Assembly: GCF_014643695.1 (NCBI RefSeq)
Contig: NZ_BMJY01000008.1
Coordinates: 1 to 64,000 of the forward strand
Reading direction: 5' to 3'
Origin: Microbacterium album
GTDB taxonomy: Bacteria; Actinomycetota; Actinomycetes; Actinomycetales; Microbacteriaceae
DNA: 64,000 nucleotides
Of this stretch, positions 1-6,451 are shown in pieces. The notes below the pieces were generated by a model, which saw nothing but the letters and a program-made list of their open reading frames with translations, did not search any database and was not told where the DNA came from. Each line of letters opens with the position of its first letter. The first letter of the stretch is position 1. A program made the position numbers and the translations under genes.

Positions 1-81
1 AATCACCACCGACCCCACACCGCCCTCGGCGGCCAGACCCCAGCCTCCCGCGTTCACAACCTCACGGGGAAGTACAGCTAG
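1..81 (+). CDS. IS481-type transposase, C-terminal end (cut by window edge)
   Basis: The first 26 codons form an open frame ending in TAG at 79-81. The peptide contains NHHRPHTALGGQTPASRV and ends in NLTGKYS. The block HRPHxALGGxxPxSR is the hallmark C-terminal part of the DDE integrase domain of IS481-family transposases, next to the catalytic glutamate region. The start lies outside the window, so it cannot be told whether the copy is intact. It sits on the chromosomal side of the tRNA-Phe insertion site. IS481-derived debris also occurs at 59549-60050, so this family has been active in the genome. Confidence 0.75.
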   Translation, partial: NHHRPHTALGGQTPASRVHNLTGKYS

Positions 82-226
82 TGTCCTCGTTGGTGGCGTC
101 TGATGGTGGGTAGTCTCGGCCGGGCTCCCGGCACCGCATCGGCACGCGAACGAGCCGCGACCTGCCGCGTGTGATTCACTGGCACGTGTCTCGACGGAGC
201 GGCATCGAGCCGACTCAGGGGAATGC

Positions 227-253
227 GAAACCCCCGGGCGAACCGGGGGTTTC
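227..253. terminator. Bidirectional hairpin, the displaced tRNA-Phe terminator
   Basis: Perfect 11-bp stem (GAAACCCCCGG / CCGGGGGTTTC) with a 5-nt loop. It ends one base before the left copy of the 39-bp att repeat. Before integration this hairpin would have followed the 3' end of the leftward-read tRNA-Phe gene and would have been its terminator. It now lies almost 16 kb from that tRNA. Confidence 0.7.
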
Positions 254-254
254 G

Positions 255-293
255 GTGGTGGCTCCGACGGGCGTCGATCCCGTGACCTCACGA
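255..293. repeat. attL: duplicated 3' half of tRNA-Phe
   Basis: These 39 bases are identical to 16076-16114, which cover the 3' half of tRNA-Phe from the base before the CCA end through the T arm to the anticodon stem. Identity stops exactly at both ends (next bases g versus t on the right side, g versus t on the left). This is the standard footprint of a tyrosine integrase using a tRNA 3' end. Because the full tRNA is at the right end, the left copy is the displaced chromosomal 3' end. Confidence 0.95.
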
Positions 294-443
294 GTAACGG
301 CCCGACGGAATCAACAGTAATCGCGGGGTATCGGCATGCTCGACTCACCTACTGCCGACTAGTCACGCCGTATCGGGGAGTATCGCAACGGATCAGCGAA
401 TGTGCGGAGTAGATGCGGGGTCGCCAACCGTCGGCCCCACGGT

Positions 444-722
444 TCACCTAGGCTGGTCGAGCCTGCTGGCCATCCACTCGTCGAGGTCCTGGGCGCGAAA
501 CGCGTTTCGGCTACCGCGCTTGAGCATTCGGGGACCCGCCCCCAGCGATATCTGGTTGTAGAGCGTCTGGAGCGGCATGCCGATGTACTCCGCGGCTTGG
601 CTGGTCGTGAGGTACTGAGGGGGAGCGGAGGCGACCAAGCTCGTCACTATCCGGTCAGCTTCCTCGCGGACTACACGTCTCACGATTTCTTCGATCTCGC
701 GGCGGCTTGACTCATGAAGCAT
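444..722 (-). CDS. HTH-17/MerR-type DNA-binding protein, excisionase-like
   Basis: 92 aa. Residues 1-35 are charged and likely helical. From about residue 40 the sequence YLTTSQAAEYIGMPLQTLYNQ is a typical excisionase/MerR-like winged helix-turn-helix, followed by the usual wing and a basic segment (GPRMLKRGSRNAFRAQDLDEWM) that matches the family's substrate-facing turn. Such proteins act as recombination directionality factors or small regulators. It lies within 200 bp of attL, at the opposite end from int, whereas excisionases are usually next to int; the AlpA-like protein at 13810-14031 is the better excisionase candidate. The start is the most upstream ATG; translation signals are weak. 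Confidence 0.7.
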   Translation of the reverse strand: MLHESSRREIEEIVRRVVREEADRIVTSLVASAPPQYLTTSQAAEYIGMPLQTLYNQISLGAGPRMLKRGSRNAFRAQDLDEWMASRLDQPR

Positions 723-977
723 GCTTACGAGTCTTCAGCGCCACGGCTACCGTCGCCACAGGGAGTTCACGCCATACTCGCGCACGTCCACCCGTGACTT
801 GGAAGCCAGATTCGATGCGTGCGGACTGCTTGCGATTCATCGGGTCGATGACCTCAGCAGTGCTTAGGGCATCCGGGTTCGGATCAGCGAGGACGGCCCG
901 GGGTTCCGTCAGCAATAGTGATGGAAGCCCCGCTCGTCGTCCTTCGGAGCCGGAAGCCCGGAGGCTAAGGCGTTCAA

Positions 978-1000
978 GGGTACGCAGATTGTGCGTACCC
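978..1000. promoter_or_regulatory. 23-bp palindrome, operator-like (copy 1)
   Basis: Arms GGGTACGC and GCGTACCC flank a 7-nt spacer (agattgt). The site is 40 bp upstream of the ATG at 1040. A copy in inverted orientation with one spacer mismatch is at 3020-3042, and no other copy was seen in the island. Symmetry and position fit a dimeric regulator's operator. Function is inference. Confidence 0.5.
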
Positions 1001-1039
1001 CCTTCGAACCATGCTGCGAGCTCTTCGCGGCGAGCCGTC

Positions 1040-1987
1040 ATGCCTCATACCCTCGGTTCCGTGGACTTCAAAGCTACGTACGAGCGGAAGCCAACGCCAG
1101 ACGATGAGGGCAGTGACTGGCTGTACCGCGACCCGACGACGAAACGGACTCACCGAGTAGAGATCGACGTCGTCCCCGACCAGGCTCGGAAGATCCGGAT
1201 TCAGCACCTTGATCGAGACATGCGGGGCAAGTCTGAGTGGGTGCCAATCGGACGGGCAAAGGTGCCCTGGGCCGTCGCCGACGACTACCTAGCCACTGTT
1301 GCCATGTGGGCGCGTGCCGAGCGTCACCGCCCTGGTGCCGCCAAGTCGGATCTCGCCGCGAGGTTGCTCGCTGTGTACGTGGACGAGCGCGTCGCTGGCA
1401 TCTATTACAACGGAGCCAGCGGCATCATCGAGATCCATGATGTACCTGAACTGGCGCGGCTGTGTGGCCTTCCACCTGAGGCGCTGGTTGAGCACGAGGA
1501 CACGTTTACGGATGGGGCGACCTACGCGCCGTGGCCCACGACTGAGCTAGTTGTGAAGAGGCTGGTAGCGCGAGACCCTCAACCTGCTTCCGAGCACCTC
1601 GCTTCGCTTCGCGCGGACGACCTGCGGTCAGCGAAGCGCACGATGATGGATGGGGACCCCTGGTGGGTCTCTCCAACATGGGACGACGACCCCACGGCAC
1701 AGCGCCTGAGGCAGTGGAATGAGCAGGATGCTACGACTCGGAAGTACCTGAGCCAGCTGCTCGACGACGAAACGCCAGGACTCGCAGAGGACTTCCTGAC
1801 CCTTCGTCAGATGTACCTGGATCTCGTCCGGCTCATGCCGCACGCTACTGAGAGGATCAGGATGACGCGTGCGCGAATCTCGGAGGCGCTGGCAGAAGAG
1901 ATCGAGAGGCTCGTTGCCCGTCCCCTACCCCCGAGCGCTGCTCTGTTAGGGGCAGACGAGCCGACAGAGAAGGATCGGTCCATCTAG
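1040..1987 (+). CDS. Hypothetical island cargo protein (315 aa)
   Basis: I do not recognise this family. The frame is open further upstream, but ATG at 1040 (MPHTLGSVDFKATYERKPTP) is the likely start because earlier translation is low-complexity and Arg/Ser-rich. Residues 1-60 look like a beta-rich domain (YERKP..DDEGSDWLYRDP, RVEIDVVPDQ). The middle is helical with several Trp and acidic residues, and the C-terminal third is a long charged helical region (RMTRARISEALAEEIERLVARP). No signal peptide or membrane segment. It stands alone on the plus strand at the distal end of the element, where satellites commonly keep accessory or defence genes, and has a palindrome upstream. A defence or interference role is only a positional guess. 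Confidence 0.7.
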   Translation: MPHTLGSVDFKATYERKPTPDDEGSDWLYRDPTTKRTHRVEIDVVPDQARKIRIQHLDRDMRGKSEWVPIGRAKVPWAVADDYLATVAMWARAERHRPGAAKSDLAARLLAVYVDERVAGIYYNGASGIIEIHDVPELARLCGLPPEALVEHEDTFTDGATYAPWPTTELVVKRLVARDPQPASEHLASLRADDLRSAKRTMMDGDPWWVSPTWDDDPTAQRLRQWNEQDATTRKYLSQLLDDETPGLAEDFLTLRQMYLDLVRLMPHATERIRMTRARISEALAEEIERLVARPLPPSAALLGADEPTEKDRSI

Positions 1988-2339
1988 GAGCCCCCTACGA
2001 ACTGCTCCAGCTGGCCTCTCTTCATCGATCGCGGCCTCACGTTCGGCAAGCATCTCCGGAGCAGCGTGGCATGGTCATCCCTCCACTCATCGTCGGGGAG
2101 GACGAGTGTAGAGCCAGGGGGCGCTGCTGACTCGATGCTGTCGGGTCGTCAAGCTGTGGTTATGGCGGGTCTCTGCCTGTAGGACTGCTGAAGATGCGGC
2201 TGGGGATTGTCCACATGTATTAAGCCAGGTAACGTGAGGGACGTGACTGCTTCCCTGCCCATGATCACCATGCTCCGCCGCGGGTCCGGCTCAGGCGCCC
2301 GCCGCAACGTCGTGGACCGGGCAGACTACGGTACTCGCG
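1988..2339. other. Gene-poor stretch in the island
   Basis: 352 bp with no convincing gene. A 69-codon frame from a TTG at 2207 lacks a ribosome binding site and overlaps the next gene. No clear terminator hairpin or repeat was found. Confidence 0.4.
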
Positions 2340-2888
2340 GTGCACGTCAGCCAAGCAGGGCAGAGCGGGATCGGGTTCGCGCGCTTCTTGCGGACCGTGG
2401 TACTCGACTGGCGTAACGCGAGCGGTTCGCAACACCGAGCGCACCTGAGCGTTTTCCGGTGCACGCAGCCGGAGGACTCGACGTACGACGAAGACAGCGG
2501 CCTCGAGACTCACGACTATCCGTGGGAGTACGAGGTCCAGGACTACGTTCGCCGCAGGCATGTGCCGGCGCATCCGCCAGAGTTTCTGCTCCTTGGGTAC
2601 GACGATAAGGGTCTGGCCGCGGTCATCGAGATCAAGGTCAGCGAGTTCGACCGCTTCTGCTTCATCGCCGCAGTCGCGATTGCTCAACGTGTCAGCGGTC
2701 GCGGCCTGGCTGCCGAGGCACTTGCGAGAGTGCACAACGTGATGACGGCGTACCGTATAACGAGCAACTACACGGCAATGGCGCGTATCGACCCGGACAA
2801 CTGGCCAGCGAAGAGCGCATTCGCGAAACAGGGCTATGAGTACCTCGAGATCCAAGAAGGCTACGAGCTCTGGGCTCGGAACTTCTGA
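2340..2888 (+). CDS. GNAT-family N-acetyltransferase
   Basis: 182 aa from GTG at 2340; the start is uncertain because no strong ribosome binding site is visible. The C-terminal half has the GNAT core: a beta4-like strand FCFIAAVAIA, the acetyl-CoA pyrophosphate loop QRVSGRGLA (Q/RxxGxG/A) with the following helix LAAEALARVH, then the beta5-alpha4 part TAMARIDPDNWPAKSAFAKQ and a GYE strand typical of family members. The N-terminal 60 residues are not recognised. The substrate cannot be predicted; small island-borne GNATs can be drug, tRNA or toxin acetyltransferases. It is a single gene followed by a hairpin. Confidence 0.75.
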   Translation: MHVSQAGQSGIGFARFLRTVVLDWRNASGSQHRAHLSVFRCTQPEDSTYDEDSGLETHDYPWEYEVQDYVRRRHVPAHPPEFLLLGYDDKGLAAVIEIKVSEFDRFCFIAAVAIAQRVSGRGLAAEALARVHNVMTAYRITSNYTAMARIDPDNWPAKSAFAKQGYEYLEIQEGYELWARNF

Positions 2889-2926
2889 CCGGCATGATCC
2901 GCGCCTCCTGAGCCGCCCGAGCCTGT

Positions 2927-2959
2927 CCGGTGTGGGGTGGCGAAACACCACCCCACCGG
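2927..2959. terminator. GC-rich hairpin after the GNAT gene
   Basis: Inverted repeat with arms ccggtg-tggggtgg and ccaccccaccgg (two-base bulge) and a short loop, about 40 bp after the stop at 2888. There is no clear T run, which is common for GC-rich actinobacterial terminators. Confidence 0.5.
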
Positions 2960-3019
2960 CCATCTCAAGGCGGCCGTGATTCGCCACTCCCTTGAGGTGC
3001 TTGGCTGTGGTCTTACCGA

Positions 3020-3042
3020 GGGTACGCACAATCCGCGTACCC
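3020..3042. promoter_or_regulatory. 23-bp palindrome, operator-like (copy 2)
   Basis: Arms GGGTACGC and GCGTACCC around spacer acaatcc. This is the inverted copy of 978-1000 with one mismatch in the spacer. It lies in the intergenic space between the GNAT gene and the leftward gene ending at 3117. Confidence 0.5.
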
Positions 3043-3116
3043 TTCTCGTCGACCTCCAGGGAGCGCGTCATCGCCGCGGTGGACGAGTAGCTAAGGCCGC
3101 TGCTTGTGCGTGAGCG

Positions 3117-3527
3117 CTACTGCTGCGGTGGTAGATCCGATTGACGCGTGATTCGGATCGGCAGGTCACGTGTCCCCCGTACACGCATCCTCAGCTCGAA
3201 CATGTGAGTGATTGCCCTCAGGAACTCGTACGGGTCGACATCGTGCACGAGGAACTCCGTCGCGGGGATCTCGCCACCGTTTGCCTCGGCAACGCGCGGA
3301 TAGACGTCACCACCTTCCGGAATGTGCTCACGGTGCACCGCCACGACGTGAAGCTCGTGCCCTGTCTCGCCCCCGCCGATGTCAAAGCCGATGATCCGCC
3401 ACTCGTCGGGATTCAGCCCAACAGTCCGCTCGGGTGAACGGCCCGTCATCTTCTGGTCGAGTTGCGCGGTGCCCTTCCAATCGGGGTACGTGACCTCCGC
3501 GTCACGCCAGACGAAGCCCTCGCTCAT
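3117..3527 (-). CDS. Conserved hypothetical protein (136 aa)
   Basis: Soluble and acidic, starting MSEGFVWRDAEVTYPDWKGT. Not recognised as a named family. The sequence shows an N-terminal beta-rich domain (WRIIGFDIGGGETGHELHVVAVHRE) and a C-terminal stretch with DVDPYEFLRAITHMFELRMR, then a polar tail. No transmembrane segment. ATG at 3527 overlaps the stop of the upstream 42-codon gene (ATGA), so the two are translationally coupled and probably act together. A small helical partner plus a beta-rich protein would fit a two-component accessory module, but no function is claimed. Confidence 0.7.
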   Translation of the reverse strand: MSEGFVWRDAEVTYPDWKGTAQLDQKMTGRSPERTVGLNPDEWRIIGFDIGGGETGHELHVVAVHREHIPEGGDVYPRVAEANGGEIPATEFLVHDVDPYEFLRAITHMFELRMRVRGTRDLPIRITRQSDLPPQQ

Positions 3528-3652
3528 GATTCAAGCGCCGTGTTATAGACAGCACCTTCAACGCCCTCGACTGCATCCTTGATCTCCTTGAGCAGCTTCG
3601 TCTGCTTCTGCAGTTCAGACAAGATCTGTCGCAACTCGTGCTCGCCAGCCAT
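3524..3652 (-). CDS. Small coiled-coil protein (42 aa)
   Basis: ATG at 3652 has a strong ribosome binding site (AAGGAGGG) about 7 nt upstream. The product MAGEHELRQILSELQKQT... is one amphipathic helix with heptad-like Leu/Ile spacing (ILSEL, TKLLKEIKDAV). It ends in ALES with the stop overlapping the start of the next gene (ATGA). Function unknown; size and helicity resemble small binding partners or antitoxin-like proteins. The ribosome binding site and coupling make it credible despite its length. Confidence 0.6.
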   Translation of the reverse strand: MAGEHELRQILSELQKQTKLLKEIKDAVEGVEGAVYNTALES

Positions 3653-3856
3653 GTGCTTCACCCTCCTTCGTCGTGCGGATAACGCCGATGCTCTCACAAG
3701 GGACAGACATTGCGCTCGCGGCCCTTCAGTAGATGACTACTTGGCCTTTGTCCGCGCTGAGCGTCACTAGGGCTAAGCTCTCCCGAAATGTGAACCGTGC
3801 GAAGCGGCCCCGACCTCGTATGGGCGCCGAGGGTTTCATTCAGTACGCTCGTCGGC

Positions 3857-4296
3857 ATGCGCCGTATCGCGGTACTGCCCCTCATTGTCTTGCTGCTTCT
3901 AAGCGCCTGTTCGCGGGACCCGGCGCACCCAGACCAGCTTTCAGCGCCTGTTCCTGCGACCTCTGGAACCGAGTCACCTGCCGCGCTTCCAGCGAGCGGT
4001 GAGGAGTACGTCTGGAGTCCTGTCGAGGTTTCTGACGAGTGCTCAGGAGCGTTGCAGCTGCGGCAGACATCCCCGGTGACCAGATCGCAGATGAAGAGTT
4101 GAAAGCCACGGTGTACGTGTGCCGGACGGTCGACGAGTGGGTGACTGCTGTGCGGGAGAGGCCCGAGGCCATGGGGCTCAAGGGCCCCGAGTTCGTGGAC
4201 CCTGTGATCGACATGGCGACGATCTCCTTTCACGAGCGGGAGGCACCTGCATGCCTGGATGGTGTTGCTCGTTCGCTAGACCGCCACTGGAAGTAG
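3857..4296 (+). pseudogene. Lipoprotein gene with a frameshift
   Basis: Frame 1 starts at ATG 3857: MRRIAVLPLIVLLLLSAC, a clear signal peptide with lipobox LSAC, then a Pro/Ser/Thr-rich linker and EEYVWSPVEVSDECSGALQ. It then goes out of frame and stops at 4102. The next frame, open from 4039 to 4296, continues plausibly with AAADIPGDQIADEELKATVYV, CRTVDEWVTAVRERPEAMG and a C-terminal DGVARSLDRHWK. Joining the two between about 4039 and 4060 gives a single lipoprotein of about 146 aa with two or three cysteines. A one-base indel, real or a sequencing error, explains this best; two overlapping genes is less likely. Confidence 0.6.
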
Positions 4297-4337
4297 AGCC
4301 CCCCAGAGACCGGGAGCATGCCGATATCCTCGCAACC

Positions 4338-4622
4338 ATGGATGACCCCATCACTCCCGTCGAGCTAGCTCGCGAGCTCGGGCACGTGGAGCAGCGTCCG
4401 GGCAAGATGGTCCGCGATTTCCTGCGTGCCCGGTACGGCGACCAGCACGAGCACTATTCGCGGTGGCAACTGACGCCACAGCAGGCGAACGAGGTTCGTG
4501 CTCATTTCCGTGGCATGCTCACCCCGTCAGAGGTGCGGGACATGCTCGCGATCGCGGACGTTGCCACCGTTGATGAGTTGGTCGAGAAGCTGCGGGACTA
4601 CCTCAACGCCGAGGGCTCTTGA
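4338..4622 (+). CDS. Small HTH-like DNA-binding protein (94 aa)
   Basis: Starts at ATG 4338 (MDDPITPVELARELGHVEQR). The pattern ITPVELARELG...GKMVRDFLRARYG...RWQLTPQQANEVRAHF resembles the actinobacterial and phage layout in which an N-terminal helix-turn-helix (VELAxxLG..pkxVRxFLR) is followed by RWxLTpxqAxxV. The C-terminal half (SEVRDMLAIADVATVDELVEKLRDYL) is helical. A regulatory or nucleoid-type role is plausible. It lies 41 bp after the broken lipoprotein and in the same orientation. No close family name is assigned. Confidence 0.6.
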   Translation: MDDPITPVELARELGHVEQRPGKMVRDFLRARYGDQHEHYSRWQLTPQQANEVRAHFRGMLTPSEVRDMLAIADVATVDELVEKLRDYLNAEGS

Positions 4623-4812
4623 CGCATGGTGACGGCGTTGCGCCACACGACCGCTTCTCGGCGGGTTTGTGCGGCCAGGTGACCCATGCCCACACCCGAG
4701 AGGGGAGCGATTCGGGTCATGCCGCGCCGGGCGACGCGTGGAGCATAGGCGTAAGTGCGGACACTCAGCTTCGGCGGTAGATCGCAAAGAGCCGCGGTGG
4801 GACACTGGGAGC

Positions 4813-5037
4813 ATGAGGGAATCGGCGTTTTGGCTCGGCGTCCTCATCGTCGCGTGCTTCAGCGTGTCTTGGGCGTCGGCAGCTCCGTTGCCGGTGGCGC
4901 TTGTTCTTGGCTTTGCGGCGGCGGGGCTGATGGGATGGTCCCTCCTGGCTCTGCTGGCGATTGCCCGTTCTGCACAGCGCGAACGGTCTCCTCGAGGAGC
5001 TGCTGGAACTGCTCCTCGCTCAGCTGGTTCCCGCTAA
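4813..5037 (+). CDS. Possible small membrane protein (74 aa)
   Basis: Two hydrophobic segments, about residues 5-22 (AFWLGVLIVACFSVSW) and 27-50 (PVALVLGFAAAGLMGWSLLALLAIA), then a basic Ser/Gly tail. It overlaps the 3' end of the leftward gene 4859-5461 by 179 bp. That overlap is large, and the opposite-strand gene has the better family evidence, so this may be a shadow frame. Confidence 0.35.
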   Translation: MRESAFWLGVLIVACFSVSWASAAPLPVALVLGFAAAGLMGWSLLALLAIARSAQRERSPRGAAGTAPRSAGSR

Positions 5038-5461
5038 GAGCTACCAGCGCGACGATCGCGCTGATGACCGCGACGAGCACGGATGCCCAGGCGGCTGCCG
5101 CCATGCTCGTCGGGCCGCGGAACTTCTCGAGCCACGGTTTCGCCTGAGGGATGTTCTCGACAAGAGTCTGCTCAAGTACCCGGACCTTCTTCTCGTCATC
5201 GACTGAGTCCGCCTGCTGCTGAACCCACGCGAGGCTCTGCTTAAGTCGGTGCAGCTGTCTCGGGCTGAGCCGTAGAGTTGCAGTCGTTCGCCCGTTGATG
5301 TCGTTGTATGTGCCATCGACGTAGCTCGCAGATTTCCCGCAGGCCGGACATGTTCCCGTGGATCCGGAGATGGTCAGGTTGACCACGTTCTCGAAGTAAA
5401 TGCCGCTCTGGTCATTAACGAAGCCGTGCTCCTCGCAGAACAGGACCGGGGTGGGCGACAT
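4859..5461 (-). CDS. Zinc-ribbon membrane protein, conserved hypothetical
   Basis: 200 aa from ATG 5461 (MSPTPVLFCEEHGF); the frame is open to 5578 but the extra N-terminus is low complexity. The N-terminal domain has paired cysteines (LFCEEHG, TCPACGKSASYVDGTYN) around a right-handed-beta-like NVVNLTISGS segment, a layout seen in widespread bacterial hypothetical proteins with a CxxCG ribbon followed by DGTY/F. Residues about 70-115 are helical (LRLSPRQLHRLKQSLAWVQQQ). One membrane segment follows (SMAAAAWASVLVAVISAIVA), then a helix (SEEQFQQLLEETVRAV) and a Pro/Gln-rich tail. Function unknown. Confidence 0.65.
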   Translation of the reverse strand: MSPTPVLFCEEHGFVNDQSGIYFENVVNLTISGSTGTCPACGKSASYVDGTYNDINGRTTATLRLSPRQLHRLKQSLAWVQQQADSVDDEKKVRVLEQTLVENIPQAKPWLEKFRGPTSMAAAAWASVLVAVISAIVALVALSGNQLSEEQFQQLLEETVRAVQNGQSPAEPGGTIPSAPPPQSQEQAPPATELPTPKTR

Positions 5462-5561
5462 GCCGGGAACGCTACTGCACCCGCAAGTCTCCGCACAACG
5501 CACGGAACCGCCCCTCCCGGGGAGCCAGCCACCGTCATCATGATGATCATCATGTGCGGTG

Positions 5562-5657
5562 TCAACCGTAGATGACATGCAGTAGCGCGATTCGCACGGC
5601 GGTCATCACCGCTGTGAGGTCGAGCTTGATAGTCCACGAGACGCGGATCTCGATCAT
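5562..5657 (-). CDS. Very small protein (31 aa) with good RBS
   Basis: ATG at 5657 is preceded by AAGGGGA at about 6 nt. The product MIEIRVSWTIKLDLTAVM continues to ...LLHVIYG and is hydrophobic, beta-then-helix. It ends inside the possible extended N-terminus of the next gene (start at 5578 in another frame), so it may be a leader that couples translation of 4859-5461. Not recognised. Confidence 0.4.
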   Translation of the reverse strand: MIEIRVSWTIKLDLTAVMTAVRIALLHVIYG

Positions 5658-5734
5658 TGGGAACTCCCCTTGCCGCTGAACTGGTGTTGTCATGGCGGCG
5701 GAGTCTAAGGGGCTCCTGAGCCCTCTTCGGGGGG

Positions 5735-6115
5735 TTAGCGTCGGTAATTTACGACGCGGTCCCGTATGCCCATACATCCATCGTAGGTGCTGATCCCTCG
5801 ACGAGGAGGGGGCTGCGGCTTCCGCGGCTCAGGTCGGGTGTACTGCTTCCCGTCCATGCCGGTGATCGGCGGCGGGGTCGGGAACTCCGCCTGCTGACGC
5901 TCGATGCGAGCGAGAACCGCATCGCGCTCAACGCCTGTCATCGGCTCGAACTCGACGGGCGCGACCTCCCCGGCCGGGATCGGCTCAGGATCGTTCAGGT
6001 GTTCAGAACTGAACACCTGCGACGCCTCGCGATCTGCATGAACCGTGCCGACGCTCACTCCGACGATGGGTGCGATTGCTCGGGTGCTCATGCCCTGCGC
6101 GCTGAGCTCGGCCAT
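5735..6115 (-). CDS. HTH protein with TGMDGKQY motif (126 aa)
   Basis: The N-terminus MAELSAQGMSTRAIAPIVGVS forms a helix-turn-helix (SxRAIAPIVGVSVGTVHAD), followed by an acidic linker and the motif ITGMDGKQYTRPEP. This combination (HTH after a ParB-like region, then TGxDGKxY) is typical of the C-terminal half of ParB-like regulators of actinobacterial phages and integrative plasmids. The usual N-terminal ParB-like part is absent, so it is a short or truncated family member. It starts 9 bp after the stop of the upstream gene and is likely co-transcribed with it. DNA binding is the probable role. Confidence 0.65.
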   Translation of the reverse strand: MAELSAQGMSTRAIAPIVGVSVGTVHADREASQVFSSEHLNDPEPIPAGEVAPVEFEPMTGVERDAVLARIERQQAEFPTPPPITGMDGKQYTRPEPRKPQPPPRRGISTYDGCMGIRDRVVNYRR

Positions 6116-6124
6116 GGGATCAGT

Positions 6125-6451
6125 TCAATCGGCACCCGGCACCTCCTGCTGGGGTGGGCGCGGGTGGATATCGAGGATCACGCGGCGTGCTGTGAACATG
6201 AAGTCCCCGAGTCGTTTCGTGATCAGCGGGACCGCGGCGACGGGGGCTTCCCTGAGGGTGTGCCTGGTCACGAGCAGGGCCACGTGTTCGGCGATGAGTC
6301 GGGCGTAGCCGGGTTGCGTCTCGTGCGCGATGCGGATGATCTCGGTCCTGGCGGACGGTGAGTCAGAGCCGGACATAAGGAGTGCGAAGACCTGTAGGGC
6401 TTCTTCGTTCGCTCGTTCCGGGTCGATGGCGAACATCCCGCTGCCGTTCAT
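6125..6451 (-). CDS. Hypothetical protein downstream of tape measure (108 aa)
   Basis: Starts MNGSGMFAIDPERANEEALQ; all-helical and soluble by eye, not recognised. Its ATG overlaps the stop of the tape-measure gene (ATGA), which suggests translational coupling and a common transcript. In phages the position after tmp normally holds distal tail genes, but this protein does not resemble them. A regulatory role is possible because the next gene encodes an HTH protein. Confidence 0.6.
   Translation of the reverse strand: MNGSGMFAIDPERANEEALQVFALLMSGSDSPSARTEIIRIAHETQPGYARLIAEHVALLVTRHTLREAPVAAVPLITKRLGDFMFTARRVILDIHPRPPQQEVPGAD

Noticed and set aside
712-1041. Leftward 109-codon frame antisense to the region before the 315-aa gene
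   Set aside because: Its start overlaps the ATG at 1040 head to head, it has no ribosome binding site and no recognisable domain, and its only notable feature is the palindrome it crosses.
2207-2416. 69-codon frame from a TTG start
   Set aside because: No ribosome binding site, low-complexity sequence, and overlap with the GNAT gene start.
2265-3071. Leftward 268-codon frame opposite the GNAT gene
   Set aside because: Most of it is the antisense of the GNAT coding region, with Arg-rich shadow composition. The first 40 codons are noncoding spacer with a palindrome and a hairpin.
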